DNA of 64,000 nucleotides from Spinellus fusiger (GCA_025094145.1 JALLLS010000047.1:217956-281955); one strand, 5' to 3'; shown: positions 10,798 through 21,334, counted from the stretch's first letter. Notes: generated by a model from the sequence alone, not told the origin. Numbers and translations are program-made.

Positions 10798-12464
10798 TTA
10801 AGGGGGAGAATCCATAAATGACTGAGTTTTACAGGCCATCAGGGCTTCAATGGCATCGACTGTCTTGGGAGCAATAGTTAAGTTCTCATAGCCATTCTCT
10901 GTCAATAAAATCGTATCTTCAATACGAACACCTCCTACAGGCATGAATCTCTGAATATTAGACATGTTAAAGTACTTCAGATAGCCAGGTTTCTTAGTCC
11001 AAGTGGCAAGACTGACTGGATTAAAGTACAGCCCAGGTTCAACTGCAAGCACCATGTTTTTTAATAAAGGCTTGCTCATCAATAGCTGTGATTCCATCTT
11101 TCCCATGCCATGGCTGCTGATGGAGAAGCTTGATGTGCGGCTAGTATAATAAAAAGAATTAGCCATTCATTACTAAGCAAGGCTATGGCAGTAAGATAGT
11201 AAAAGTGTGCCTTACCCACCAACATCATGGACATTCAAGCCAACTGAATGACCGGTGCCTATGATCGAGTTCTCTTTATTATCTCATCACAGTAGACAGA
11301 CTAAACAATTCATTCTTACCATGAAAGCAAAAAGCGCCTGTCAAACCAAGCTGCATTAGCTCATCCAATTCACCCATAAGAATACAAATGTTGATCAATC
11401 CCTGGCATAGTACACGTTGTCCCAAATTATGGACATCTCTCCACATAACACCAGGTTTCAGGTGAGACAGCATGGCCTACATAAGAGAGGTGAGATTCTC
11501 AGGAGGCAAATGGGTTCTGTAGGTAGTATATATTACCTCTTGTGCGGTAAGAACAATATCATAAATAGTCCTTGACTCATATGAAAATCGACCAGAAATA
11601 GGAATTGTTCTTGTAATATCAGTGCCATAACAAAGATGTTCTCCACCTGCATCCACAAGAAGCATGGCATGTTTATGGGCAGGTAAGGGTTGGTTATTTC
11701 TCACATAATGAAGAATAGCTGCACGAGGACCAGAAGCAATAATAGGAATATATGCCTGACGTGGCATGCCATTTCTTGTACATACCCAGCGGAAGAGTCC
11801 TTCATAATAGGATTCTGGCTGACCTGCCTGAGCCTGTTGCATGATAGCAATGTGGGCATGGGAGGAGATATGGGCAGCATAGCGAGATAGCTCTACTTCC
11901 CATGGGAACTTTGTTAACCTAGCCTCATGGATAGACCTCTTCAATAGGGTTGTATCCAATTGACACTCTCGAATATGAGCTGCCTTGAGGAAAGAAGTGT
12001 CTGTCGTATCAAGTATATGCACCGTGGAGGGCTGTGATTTCTGAAGAAATGTTATCAGTTCAGACTCCCTTAGAATTTCATCTGCATCATAATTGGCTAG
12101 TAGCTGTTCATTGCTATCAGGGACTCCTCTCCACAGTGTCTCAGAATCAGGTACGGTAGGAGGAATAAGATAGACAGTATGAAGGTTTACATCAATAAGA
12201 ATGTGGAATCCAGGCTGTTCTACACCTATCCATTGCCACAAGGGTGTTAACTAGAGAAAGTAAGAAAGAGAAAGTACCTGAAAGATAGAAGAAGCAGCTT
12301 TCTTGGCGGAAATCAAGTCCTACGTCTGTATCGTCTCTTGTCTGCTCAACTCTTCCACGGTGATAGATAAACACATTCTCATCGATGGGAGAATTCAGAA
12401 GACGAGCAACTTTATGACAGTGCTGCCTTGTAGGAATCTTTTTTATAAAAAGAGACATGAACAC
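10798..12464 (-). CDS. Prolidase-like Xaa-Pro peptidase, M24B family
   Basis: Exons 12464-12278, 12225-11537, 11476-11320, 11258-11216 and 11140-10798 join to 472 aa. N-terminal domain (creatinase/prolidase type, YLSGVEQPGFHILID) then the pita-bread fold. All five dinuclear-metal ligands are seen: D254 (LLVDAGGE), D265 (GTDITRT), H348 (GTGHSVGLNVHD), E393 (AVEPGLYF) and E433 (VRIEDTILL). This arrangement fits Xaa-Pro dipeptidase (PEPD) or a close aminopeptidase P relative, which releases residues N-terminal to proline during peptide turnover. No signal peptide; the first residues (MFMSLFIKKIPTRQH) could be a weak organellar signal or the start could be the Met at position 3. Divergently arranged with RNase H1. 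Confidence 0.9.
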
Positions 12465-12852
12465 AGTGTAACAGAAGAGAAAAAGAGAAAGAGTGCTGTA
12501 AACTCCCGCACTATAGAAGCCGACTGTCAGAGTGAGAGTGAACGTGTTAGTGACTGAAAAGTGACACGTTTCTTATTTATCACTGCCCACTGCCTATTGT
12601 CCATTGCCCACAACCGATAAAGACAAGACTGTCTCTTTCTTTTTTTTCTTTTTTCTATTTATTGTTATTCCTACGAATGAGTTTTATAGAATATACCAGA
12701 TTGGCTCATATTAATGATGATGAAACCATGGACTTCTTGTTAGATAAAGACATAGACATGGACACACAGGTTCCATAGACTAATCATTGCTAATATTACT
12801 CCTGTCACGTGCATGTGCCTAAAGGGTCAACAAAGCTCTCCTTTCTAAACAC
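12465..12852. other. Divergent promoter region with a possible 33-codon ORF
   Basis: About 390 bp separate the starts of the M24 peptidase (-) and RNase H1 (+). It contains pyrimidine runs (12630-12660) and a plus-strand ATG frame of 33 codons at 12677-12778 (MSFIEYTRLAHIND...). The small frame could be an upstream ORF in the RNase H1 leader; I do not claim it as a gene. Confidence 0.45.
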
Positions 12853-13683
12853 ATGCAATCGGGATTACCATCCCTTGGAGCAACTCTTACCAAGTGTATC
12901 TCTACCTTAAATATGCCAAAGAAATACTTTTATGCAGTTCAAAATGGAAGATGCAAGGGTGTGTATTTTGACTGGGCTTCATGCAAAGAACAGGTGGATC
13001 ACTACAACGGAGCACGCTACAGAAAATTTGAGTCAATGGAAGAGGCTGTAGCCTTTGCTTCTCCTGATAGACAGACAACCATCGATATTCCTATACCACC
13101 TCACGTTAATATGTATGATGAGAGCAGATCCTCTTCTAGTAAAGATGTTCCTCGCTTTTCACCCTACGCAAAACCACCACCCAAGCCATCTTCCTCTAAT
13201 GTGAGTACCCAGAAAGACAGACCGGGTAAGACTATCGTATACACAGATGGTGCTTCTTCTTCCAATGGACAAGTAAATGCAAGAGCAGGCTATGGTGTCT
13301 ATTGGGGTGAGGGTGATCCACGAAATGTTAGTGAGCCTCTCAGAGGAGAAAGACAAACAAATCAACGCGCAGAAGCCACTGCTGTCTACCGTGCTCTTCA
13401 ACAGGCTAAACATCTTCCTGGTACTATGGAGATTCATACAGACTCTCGATACGTTATTGGAGCAATGACACAGTGGAGTAAAAAATGGATAAAGAATGAT
13501 TGGACTTCTACTACAGGAAAAGAAGTTCAAAACCGAGATTTATTTGAAAAGATTCTCAAGGCACAAAAAGAACGCAAAGGAGAAACTCAATTTGTTTATG
13601 TTCCTGGACACAGTGGCGTCCATGGTAATGAAAGGGCTGATGAATTAGCTGTCAGAGGTGCAGCACAGCACTATGATGACTGA
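12853..13683 (+). CDS. RNH1: Ribonuclease H1, intronless
   Basis: 276 aa, single exon. Residues about 23-67 form the RNA/DNA hybrid-binding domain (YFYAVQNGRCKGVYFDW...ARYRKFESMEEA). After a Pro/Ser linker comes the RNase H catalytic domain (about 128-272) with the DEDD set D132 (YTDGAS), E174 (NQRAEATAV), D197 (HTDSRYV) and D263 (NERADEL), plus H253. It cleaves the RNA strand of hybrids (R-loops, replication primers). The ORF offers two starts: M1, followed by a Ser/Thr/Lys-rich segment that could target mitochondria, and M21 (MPKKYFY), giving a nuclear form. Animal RNASEH1 uses such alternative starts; here this is an inference. Confidence 0.95.
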   Translation: MQSGLPSLGATLTKCISTLNMPKKYFYAVQNGRCKGVYFDWASCKEQVDHYNGARYRKFESMEEAVAFASPDRQTTIDIPIPPHVNMYDESRSSSSKDVPRFSPYAKPPPKPSSSNVSTQKDRPGKTIVYTDGASSSNGQVNARAGYGVYWGEGDPRNVSEPLRGERQTNQRAEATAVYRALQQAKHLPGTMEIHTDSRYVIGAMTQWSKKWIKNDWTSTTGKEVQNRDLFEKILKAQKERKGETQFVYVPGHSGVHGNERADELAVRGAAQHYDD

Positions 13684-13983
13684 TCTGTCGAGTCGTTTGC
13701 CTTTTATGACTATTTATTATATGATAAAAGACCAGAGACTATCTTTCTGTGATTCATAGCATGATATAGGTAGTTGTTATGTTTTTATACGAGTAAAAGA
13801 ATGCGTAAGGAGTTTCTTACAGCACTTGTTTATAGCTTAGTACTTGCTTATGTTATAATAATATTCATGCTTGTGCTCTTCTTTCTGTTTTCTTTACTGT
13901 GACTTGCCATTCAACTACCAACATCACTCCGAAATGAAAAACAATAATGTGGGTTCTTTTCAAAGCATTACGCATAAATCACT

Positions 13984-14369
13984 ATGAGTTTTGGAAAGCC
14001 ACCTAATATTGATTCATTCATAGGTGCCCCTCCATTATTAGGAAGTTTTCCTGTTGACCATGAGGGTAAACAGACCTAATATCGGTATTCAATACTTAGT
14101 AGATTCAATAGGAGAATGCAAAAACGTTATGAAGGAATATATGAAGTGTATGCGGGCTAACAAGAATAACAATGGGGAATGTCGATCCTTCTCCCGTGCT
14201 TATCTTCAATGTCGGATGGACAAGTAAGATCATTAGGCTAAAAAAAAAAGAAAAATAGAGAGAATCTTTATTTGTCTTATGAAAATATGCCTTGGCTAGA
14301 GGTCTTATGGAAAAAGACGATATGAACAACCTCGGGTTTGCAGACCTAAAAAAAGAATCCAGCCAGTAA
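13984..14369 (+). CDS. COX19: Cox19, cytochrome c oxidase assembly CHCH protein
   Basis: Exons 13984-14065, 14112-14223 and 14300-14369 encode 87 aa. It begins MSFGKPP and reads GSFPVDHEGEC, then twin CX9C motifs (CKNVMKEYMKC and CRSFSRAYLQC) and the family's C-terminal MEKDDMNNLGF. Cox19 is an intermembrane-space (and partly cytosolic) protein imported by Mia40/Erv1. It supports copper/redox handling by Cox11 during complex IV assembly. Length and motif order match fungal Cox19 closely. The 300 bp between RNase H1 and this gene hold nothing recognisable. Confidence 0.95.
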
Positions 14370-14464
14370 TACACAACACCTCCCTTAAGCAATAGCAGTC
14401 ACTTGAACGGGTGCTTATTGTCTGCTCTTAAAATAAGATAAAAGACATGTAAAAATGCCTTACT

Positions 14465-14800
14465 TTAGAGCATCCCCAATGGACTGTCCATCAGGACCCT
14501 TCAAATAAACCTGAACTATAGAATGAACACTCTCCAAAAGTTAAATATCTCAACGGACTGTTGGCAGGCAGTCTATTCGAATCAAAATAATTATTTCTTA
14601 GAGACTTGTTGTAAAGTCACTTTTTATAAAAGGAGGGTGGTACTTTTAGTGTGTTTGGCCTAAGCTATTCACCTTTCTTTTATGGAAGAGTGACTTCACA
14701 ACAATAATGAAATAGAAAAGTTCAAAGATTTAACCAAACCCTCCAAAATAAGCTGTTGGGACTCAGAATATAGATAGATAGTTCGTTGGGGATGCTCTTA
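14465..14800. mobile_element. Harbinger-like MITE, 330 bp
   Basis: Terminal inverted repeats start GAGCATCCCCAA (14468 inward) and end TTGGGGATGCTC (to 14797); allowing two mismatches the repeat extends to 18 bp. Both ends are flanked by TTA (14465-14467 and 14798-14800), a 3-bp duplication typical of PIF/Harbinger elements. No coding capacity. It lies about 100 bp downstream of COX19. Confidence 0.8.
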
Positions 14801-14828
14801 CAAAGGCATATTTGCATAGAATCTCTTA

Positions 14829-15330
14829 TGCAGCCACACCCAATTGAATTTAATCCTTTTGAAAATAAATATCAGGACAGAATAAATAGAACATGTTCAA
14901 CGTTAAATAAAATACTCCACATTTGATCTAGAAGCTTCACACTTAAGCATGCCAAAGCTCAACATATTTAATTATCGAAAATAGAAAAATAATAGGAATT
15001 AATACTTTGTATGCCCTACTTTGATATCAATGACAGCTTGGCATCTATCCATCATACTTTGAATTTATTGTTGTGCAAGTTCAACACCAACTCTCTCCCA
15101 CTCCTCTACAATTAGAACCTTCAAATTTTCTACATTGTTAATAAATGCCCCATAGTTCTTTATCTTATGCTTTATCGTATTTTTCATGGATGTTATTTTC
15201 TGAATATCTATCTGATATGTTGTGTTGGTTTAATAATATTTAGAAAGAATAAAAGTTTTATACAGAAAAACTCTTTTTTATTATTATTAATTTTTTGGCA
15301 ATTATTAAATTCAATTGGGTGTGGCTGTAT
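14829..15330 (-). mobile_element. Internally deleted Tc1 derivative (second Tc1 family)
   Basis: A 0.5-kb element with about 25-bp terminal inverted repeats, CAGCCACACCCAATTGAATT at both ends; the left TA has become TG. The minus strand still reads the end of a Tc1 transposase (EEWERVGVEL...MMDRCQAVI...KVGHTK), but the DNA-binding and catalytic parts are gone. Related, longer copies or fragments lie at 48621-49621 and 36691-36930, so this is a non-autonomous deletion derivative. Confidence 0.8.
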
Positions 15331-15408
15331 GAGACATGATATGTATTAATAGATTATTTTTATATTTATGAAAAAGATAATAGACACAGAAGAGACTACT
15401 GCTTGTGA

Positions 15409-15495
15409 ATACAGTTCAAAGTGTTTTTATTATTATTTTGGGTGTGGTTTACTATTCGCGCATTGAGCATATTAGCCACCCTGTGAGATCGTTTG

Positions 15496-15529
<34 letters not shown>

Positions 15530-16058
15530 TATACATAGAAACACTTCAAATACAAAAGGGGAAAAAAATAAATGCAGAAGAATGAGAGACAGAAGGACAA
15601 GAGAAACACAAAACCTCAAATAAGGGAAAAAATGATGAAAAGTGGGAAATGATGGTAAAATGAAAATTATGAATAGACATCGAAAAGGCCATAAAGTCAG
15701 CAAGGACACCAGGACACCAAAAAGATAACCGTCATCCTGTGGTGATTTGAAATCCAACGAGGGATACTTGGAGCAATTCAAACAATCCTGAGAATATATG
15801 TAGCAACTGCACTAGCAGCTTCTGGCTTTGCTAAACAGGTTAAGAATGGGTGGTAGAGGAGAGATCGGAGGAGAAGTGAGGATACAGCGTCTGTTGCTGA
15901 AGAAGTCTTTGCACTCTATGGCGGCGTTGGCGTTCCCGCTCAACACACCCATCAGCAGTCTCAATGAGCAAGCTACCAGCTGATGGCTCTACCTTAAAGT
16001 CTCGAGTAGACGTGGCTCGATCAATGAAATTCAGCAGTATTATCAAACTGGGCCAAAG
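15409..16058 (-). mobile_element. 5'-truncated LINE 3' end, copy B
   Basis: Reverse-complement counterpart of the LINE fragment at 5212-5861, nearly identical. It is bracketed by a 14-bp direct repeat CTTGTGAATACAGT (15402-15415 and 16059-16072), a good target-site duplication. The right copy of that duplication overlaps the end of the Tc1 inverted repeat, so the LINE inserted right at the edge of Tc1 copy B. Confidence 0.75.
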
Positions 16059-16066
16059 CTTGTGAA

Positions 16067-17567
16067 TACAGTGTCCAGTGTAGACTCTATCAATAATTCA
16101 TTTTCCGATATGAATTCTTGTATGGGGAAATACTTATTGTTTATCATAAAAACACATATTAAACACACAGTAGAGACTTAAAATTTGGATAAAGTATAAA
16201 GAAGGTCAACATGATAATACAGTGGCTTTCAAAATAATAAGGAAGATTTTTCATGTCCCGGTATACTTCTGTAATAGGAAATACTTATTCCTTGTAATAA
16301 AAACACACATTGAACACACAGTAGAGACTTGAAAATTGGATGAAGTATAAAGAAGGTCAACAAGATAATAAATACAGATTTATTAGGTGGAAAACTTCAA
16401 TATTTGGTATTTTCACCCTTGGCCTCTATAACAGTCCTACATCTCCGATGCATACTGTTAATGAGGTTGGTGGTAACCTCCTTGGGGATCTTGTCCTACT
16501 CTTGCACCAGAAGAGCCTTCAGATCCTGGAGGGTCATCCTCTTCCGAACTGCTCTGTCCAACTCTTCCAAAAGATGCTCAATTGGGCTCAGGTCAGGGCT
16601 TTGAGAGGGCCACCCCTCTATAGTGACTATGCCTCTCTCATCCTTCCATTTCCTAGTCTCCTTACTAGTATGGCAACTGGCATTGTCCTCTTGAAGAATA
16701 TAGCCTACCACTGGATTCAGTGCCGAAAAGACGAGCCAGCTCGGGGCAATAGGCCATTTCTAAAATACTGGTGTATTTGGCACTATTGATGGACCCCTCC
16801 ACTGTAACAAGTCTACCAACACCTTTACCAGAAAAGAGAACCCCACACCATCACCCCACCACCACCAAACTTCATCATCGGCTTCACATTCTTTGGGAGC
16901 AGTCCCTCTTTCTTCCTGCGCACTAATATGGTACGGCTGTTGTTGCTCATTAGCTGGAACTTTGATTCATTGGACAGATGAAGACTGGAAGACAGTTATC
17001 TGGTCCAATGAATGTAGGTCCTAGTCCAATTAATCCTCAACTTCTTGTGTTTAATGCTGAGAGAAGGTTTCTTAACAACCCTGAAAGAAGACAGGCCAAT
17101 CCTCTTTATCATTTCTCTAAAAGTGCTCATGCATGCTTTGGTAGTCATCTGCTTGCAAAGTTGATCTATTGTCTGGAATAAATCCCTTTCTACTTTACAT
17201 CCAACCTCTCTCTCGTCCCTCTCCTTCAGAATAGAATTGCTTCTAAAACCTATTTCTGCTTTGAAACAGCCTGTTCCCCTATATCTCTTCATAATGAGGC
17301 TGACAGCAGAATCACTTATGCCAAACATGACTGCAATGTCCACTTGTCTGGTGCCATTTACGGTGGCCTCCTGAACAATAAGTTGACGAGTAAAATCATC
17401 AATATTCTTCTTTCTTGTTTCCAGTAGGCTTGGTGGTTTGTTCAGTAGTGTTAGACATAATAAATGATATAGCAGAAAAAGAATAAGTGAGGAATAAGCA
17501 AAAAAAAATTGAGCAAAATTAAGGTCGGAAAATGAAAAAGGTTATAGAGTTTACACTGGTCACTATA
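16067..17567 (-). mobile_element. Tc1/mariner-like element, copy B, inactivated
   Basis: Inverted partner of the element at 3691-5203, about 1.50 kb. The right-hand end (CTGGTCACTATA) is more diverged from the inverted repeat than the left-hand end (TACAGTGTCCAG). The internal region is almost identical to copy A up to roughly 17360, beyond which the two copies differ by many substitutions and small indels. Flanked on the left by LINE copy B and on the right directly by LINE copy C. Confidence 0.85.
16397..17457 (-). pseudogene. Tc1-type transposase pseudogene (copy B)
   Basis: Same 1,061-bp span and same defects as copy A: the inverted 35-bp segment (16972-17006), Asn for the first catalytic Asp, the shared later frame change and the TAG near the C-terminus. 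Its N-terminal segment is disrupted differently: after MSNTTEQTTK the frame runs into stop codons and shifts before the helix-turn-helix. Shared lesions show that both copies descend from one already dead element. Confidence 0.85.
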
Positions 17568-18383
17568 CTAAATATTTTTGGGATCCAATTCTTCTACTAC
17601 CGTGCACGCGCAAAGAAAGACATCGTCTACTAAAATGGAGGATTGCTTGGTTACTGCCAACACCTTCAGTTCCTTGCCAATGTGGTCAACCTTCGGCTAA
17701 CAGGGACCACTTTCTCACTTGAACATACGTTGACCATGAACGCTCCACGTTCTTGTTCTTCCTAGTTCCTGCACCACCACACGACGTTCATCCAATTGAC
17801 TATTGTCTAAATCTTCTGCTACGCACGGTTAAGTCTTTTGTTGAATGGCGAGATCTTTGGCCCAGTTTGATAATACTGCTGAATTTCATTGATCGAGCCA
17901 CGTCTACTCGAGACTTTAAGGTAGAGCCATCAGCTGGTAGCTTGCTCATTGAGACTGCTGATGGGTGTGTTGAGCGGGAACGCCAACGCCGCCATAGAGT
18001 GCAAAGACTTCTTCAGCAACAGACGCTGTATCCTCACTTCTCCTCCGATCTCTCCTCTACCACCCATTCTTAACCTGTTTAGCAAAGCCAGAAGCTGCTA
18101 GTGCAGTTGCTACATATATTCTCAGGATTGTTTGAATTGCTCCAAGTATCCCTCGTTGGATTTCAAATCACCACAGGATGACGGTTATCTTTTTGGTGTC
18201 CTGGTGTCCTTGCTGACTTTATGGCCTTTTCGATGTCTATTCATAATTTTCATTTTACCATCATTTCCCACTTTTCATCATTTTTTCCCTTATTTGAGGT
18301 TTTGTGTTTCTCTTGTCCTTCTGTCTCTCATTCTTCTGCATTTATTTTTTTCCCCTTTTGTATTTGAAGTGTTTCTATGTATA

Positions 18384-18417
<34 letters not shown>

Positions 18418-18502
18418 CAAACGATCTCACAGGGTGGCTAATATGCTCAATGCGCGAATAACAACCAACACCCAAAAAATAAAAAATTACTTTGAACTGT
18501 AT
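17568..18502 (+). mobile_element. LINE (non-LTR retrotransposon) 3' portion, copy C
   Basis: The longest LINE copy in the window. The frame WDPILLLPCTRKERHRLLKW... contains a zinc-knuckle-like CQCGQPSANRDHFLT motif of the type found at the C-terminus of LINE reverse-transcriptase proteins; the final Cys codon has become TGA. The frame continues through VPAPPHDVHPIDYCLN...EWRDLWPS to SSTTHS, then a 3' UTR with (CTTTT)n and an A-rich tail ending GAACTGTAT. The 5' end is lost where it meets Tc1 copy B. The insertion abuts a short open frame and a Fanzor-like remnant. Confidence 0.7.
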
Positions 18503-18687
18503 GGGCCCTAGAAGATGGCACTGGAGTAGCTGTTTCAAATGATCAGAAGACTGCTATGGATGCATTATTTACAGAACTGTCTATAATCAATAGTCCTAAA
18601 TCAGTTACTGAAGTTTGTTTATCTGCTAATCCCGGTGCTTACATTCCAATGCTCAGAGAGATTTTAAGATGTGAACAACTACACTAA
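18503..18687 (+). pseudogene. Orphan open frame truncated by LINE copy C
   Basis: Directly after the LINE 3' end an ATG-less frame of about 60 codons reads WALEDGTGVAVSND, then MDALFTELSIINSPKSVTEV and ends YIPMLREILRCEQLH before a stop. Its composition looks protein-coding, but I do not recognise the family. It may be the interrupted 5' part of the Fanzor-like gene that follows or a separate gene fragment. Confidence 0.35.
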
Positions 18688-18689
18688 GC

Positions 18690-20165
18690 TCTCGGACAAG
18701 TTCAACAGTAAGCTTCACAAGAGAAACTACCCCGTCTATTCTTATTGTTTCCAGTACCTTCCTTAAAGTGGAGATTCATAACAATAGATCCCAAAAAAAA
18801 AACCTTTCATCGCTATTTGGCTTAAAATCAAAAAGCACCTACCAAGGAAATTTATATTTATTCAACACAGTATTTGACTTGAAAAGACTCAAGATGGACA
18901 GGTAGGTAAAAAAAACATATACATGTATACATGAGACTCTTCACTTACATAAAAAGAAACTGTGTATTGACCATTGTCTGGAGAATATGAAAGATCCAAA
19001 CAGAACAAAAGAAAAAACTTGTCTTTTCAAATTTCCTAACAAGTGACAGATTTATAGCGGATGTTGTTCTTTACAAGAAAGTAAATACAAGAGCAGACGA
19101 CTATAGCTACAGCCACAATAATGTAGTTGATATTGAGCATGTTGGAAAGACAGTTGACCAACAAGAGATTGACCAATTTCCTTTGTGTAGTGTTGACCCT
19201 AGTCGAAACCATGTACTTACTTCTACATACGGGAAAACAGAGTAAGCACATGATATCAGAAGGTGCTCAACAGAAGAATACTACACTAAAGCAGGTCAGT
19301 TTGAATAGAAAAACAAACAACACAAAGAATGAATAAAGAGGATTTGACAGACGTCTTTATGAACATCCCTACAGGAAAACCCGCCTCTATAACATCATAC
19401 TTTACTTATGTAAACTATACTTCCTTGAACTTGCATCAGATACTAGCCTTCAATAACAAGAATACTGCTCAGACAGGTCTCCATCTATAGCAAGGGGTAC
19501 AGAGATCACACGAAGAGATGGTCAATATATTGGTCAATAGAGGCAGAAAATACAATAAGTATAGAAAAAAGAAAACAAAGGGAAAAAAAAGAGAGAAAGA
19601 CTGCAATACGAGAAGTGAAAAGAAAAGAACAAAGAACAAAGGCAAGAAGATGCCAGTGCAAGGGTAATACGACATACATAGAGAGTACATTAATACATCT
19701 CGAACTAATTGTTTTTACTACTATTCTATTAGTGAAAAGGGGTATTGGCACCTAAAAAGATTGGAGTACGATCCTACCAAGCTGCCAGTCGTTGCTTATG
19801 GCACAGAAATAAAGGTAAAGGATGCTACCAAGTTTAAAGGTCATCGTGTTGGTTTGCCAAGAATTCTATATCAATCATTGAAAAAGAGACAAAAAGATGG
19901 ATATCTTCTTGTGGTTGATGTTGATGAGTTCCTTACATCAAAGGTAAATGTGATTGACCTCTCACTCAATATAAAATGCTCTTTTAACAGTTACTCTGTT
20001 TTGTTTTCTTTTTTTGTTCTCAAGATCTGCCACACTTATAACACAAATATCCTCACGGAGGTATCCATAAATTTCAACAATATCCACGCTTGCCAAGGTT
20101 GTGGAATTGTTTAGAACAGAGATGTGAATGCATCAAAGAATATCTATACAATCACAGAAGAATAG
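18690..20165 (+). pseudogene. Degenerate Fanzor-like (eukaryotic TnpB homologue) gene
   Basis: Scattered frames in one orientation reconstruct the order of a Mucoromycota-type Fanzor/TnpB protein. About 18728-18800: a PRLFLLFPVPSLKWRF-like stretch. 19030-19300: a clean frame with CSVDPSRNHVLTSTYG, where the Asp matches RuvC-I, then HDIRRCSTEEYYTKAG after one stop. About 19340-19480: a shifted DVFMNIPTGKPASITSYFTYVNY frame. 19763-19940: KLPVVAYGTEIKV then GYLLVVDVDEFLTSK, with the RuvC-II-type acidic residues. After a probable intron (about 19942-20023), ICHTYN, CQGCG and RDVNASKNI give the zinc-ribbon and RuvC-III Asp. Several stops and frame changes show it is dead. Fanzors are RNA-guided DNA nucleases usually carried by transposons; the assignment rests on motif order, not on a search. 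Confidence 0.6.
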
Positions 20166-21334
20166 ATATTTGTATTCATATCATATATCGCCACATCGAA
20201 AGTGGTTTCCTATGAAATTCAGATATATACAGGCAAATCTACATAATAATCTTTATTTAAAAACTAACATGAATACATCTCAACTTATCATACTCACATT
20301 CTTCTATCTAACTTTTTTAGTCTATTCGATTGAGTGTTTCTCTCTCTTTTTTTTCTTCCTTGTAGAGAATCGGCAAATCCAGTGCTCTTTTATTAGTTTA
20401 GCTAAAATTTATAAGTCAATAAAGATGGGGTTTAGATTGAAAAAGAAAAGGAAGAGAATCAATACTATTTCCTAAATTTATTTATTTTGAATATACAGCT
20501 TTCCATAGCATATTGGCCAACTCTGAATGAACGAATTAATAACTTTTTTTAGTGAACCAATAATAGTACATAGAGATCCTCTGGTGTAGTGTTGTAGGTT
20601 GGTTAAACCATTTTAAGCTCCAGGGTTGATATGTTTTATTCTTGTTGTAGACTAAATACCTCATTGGTGAATATTTTCTGAGATAGTTGAGACTGATAGT
20701 AGTGTACCTGGCTATGTTCCAGACAATAGATCACAAGGCTCTATTAATATGTTTAATATTAGAGTCTGAAACTATGGTCTCAATCACCAAAACTGTACTA
20801 TTCTGAATTTTATATTGATACAGCCAACCAATGTAACTTTTGATAGCAAAAGACTATTCTTTTAAAATTCAATTGGATGTTCAATGTACATATTAATAGA
20901 CAAGACTCAATGAGTTGTAAACAAAAGGAAATTGAATAAAGTAAAAGTATTGGTGTATAGTAGGATAGAAACAAATAACAAATCCTCTATCTGGAATAGT
21001 ATAGCACGGATGCTGTTCAAGGAGAGATTCTGTCCTATATTGCTTAGTAGTGATCAATAAGCCTATTAGTGTATCCCATGGATCCTTTTTTTTTCATTCT
21101 TCTTTTTCAGACAAATAAAGCATATTGATTTGATAGACACATTCTACCGTAAAGATCGATTCATTTTTCTTTGGAAGTATAGATTGATATAAAGACAAGA
21201 AAAGGGCTATAGGATAAATAGAAAACAAGATATTAATTAGACTGTAGATGTATACATGTGTATATAACCATAGGACTACAGCAGGTAAGAATGGTCAGTC
21301 CTCCTTCTCAATCATGGTCTGTTTAAAAGGATGT
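20166..21334. other. AT-rich intergenic region, nothing recognised
   Basis: About 1.2 kb between the Fanzor-like remnant and the J-protein stop codon. No credible frame, RNA gene or transposon terminus seen. Confidence 0.5.
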
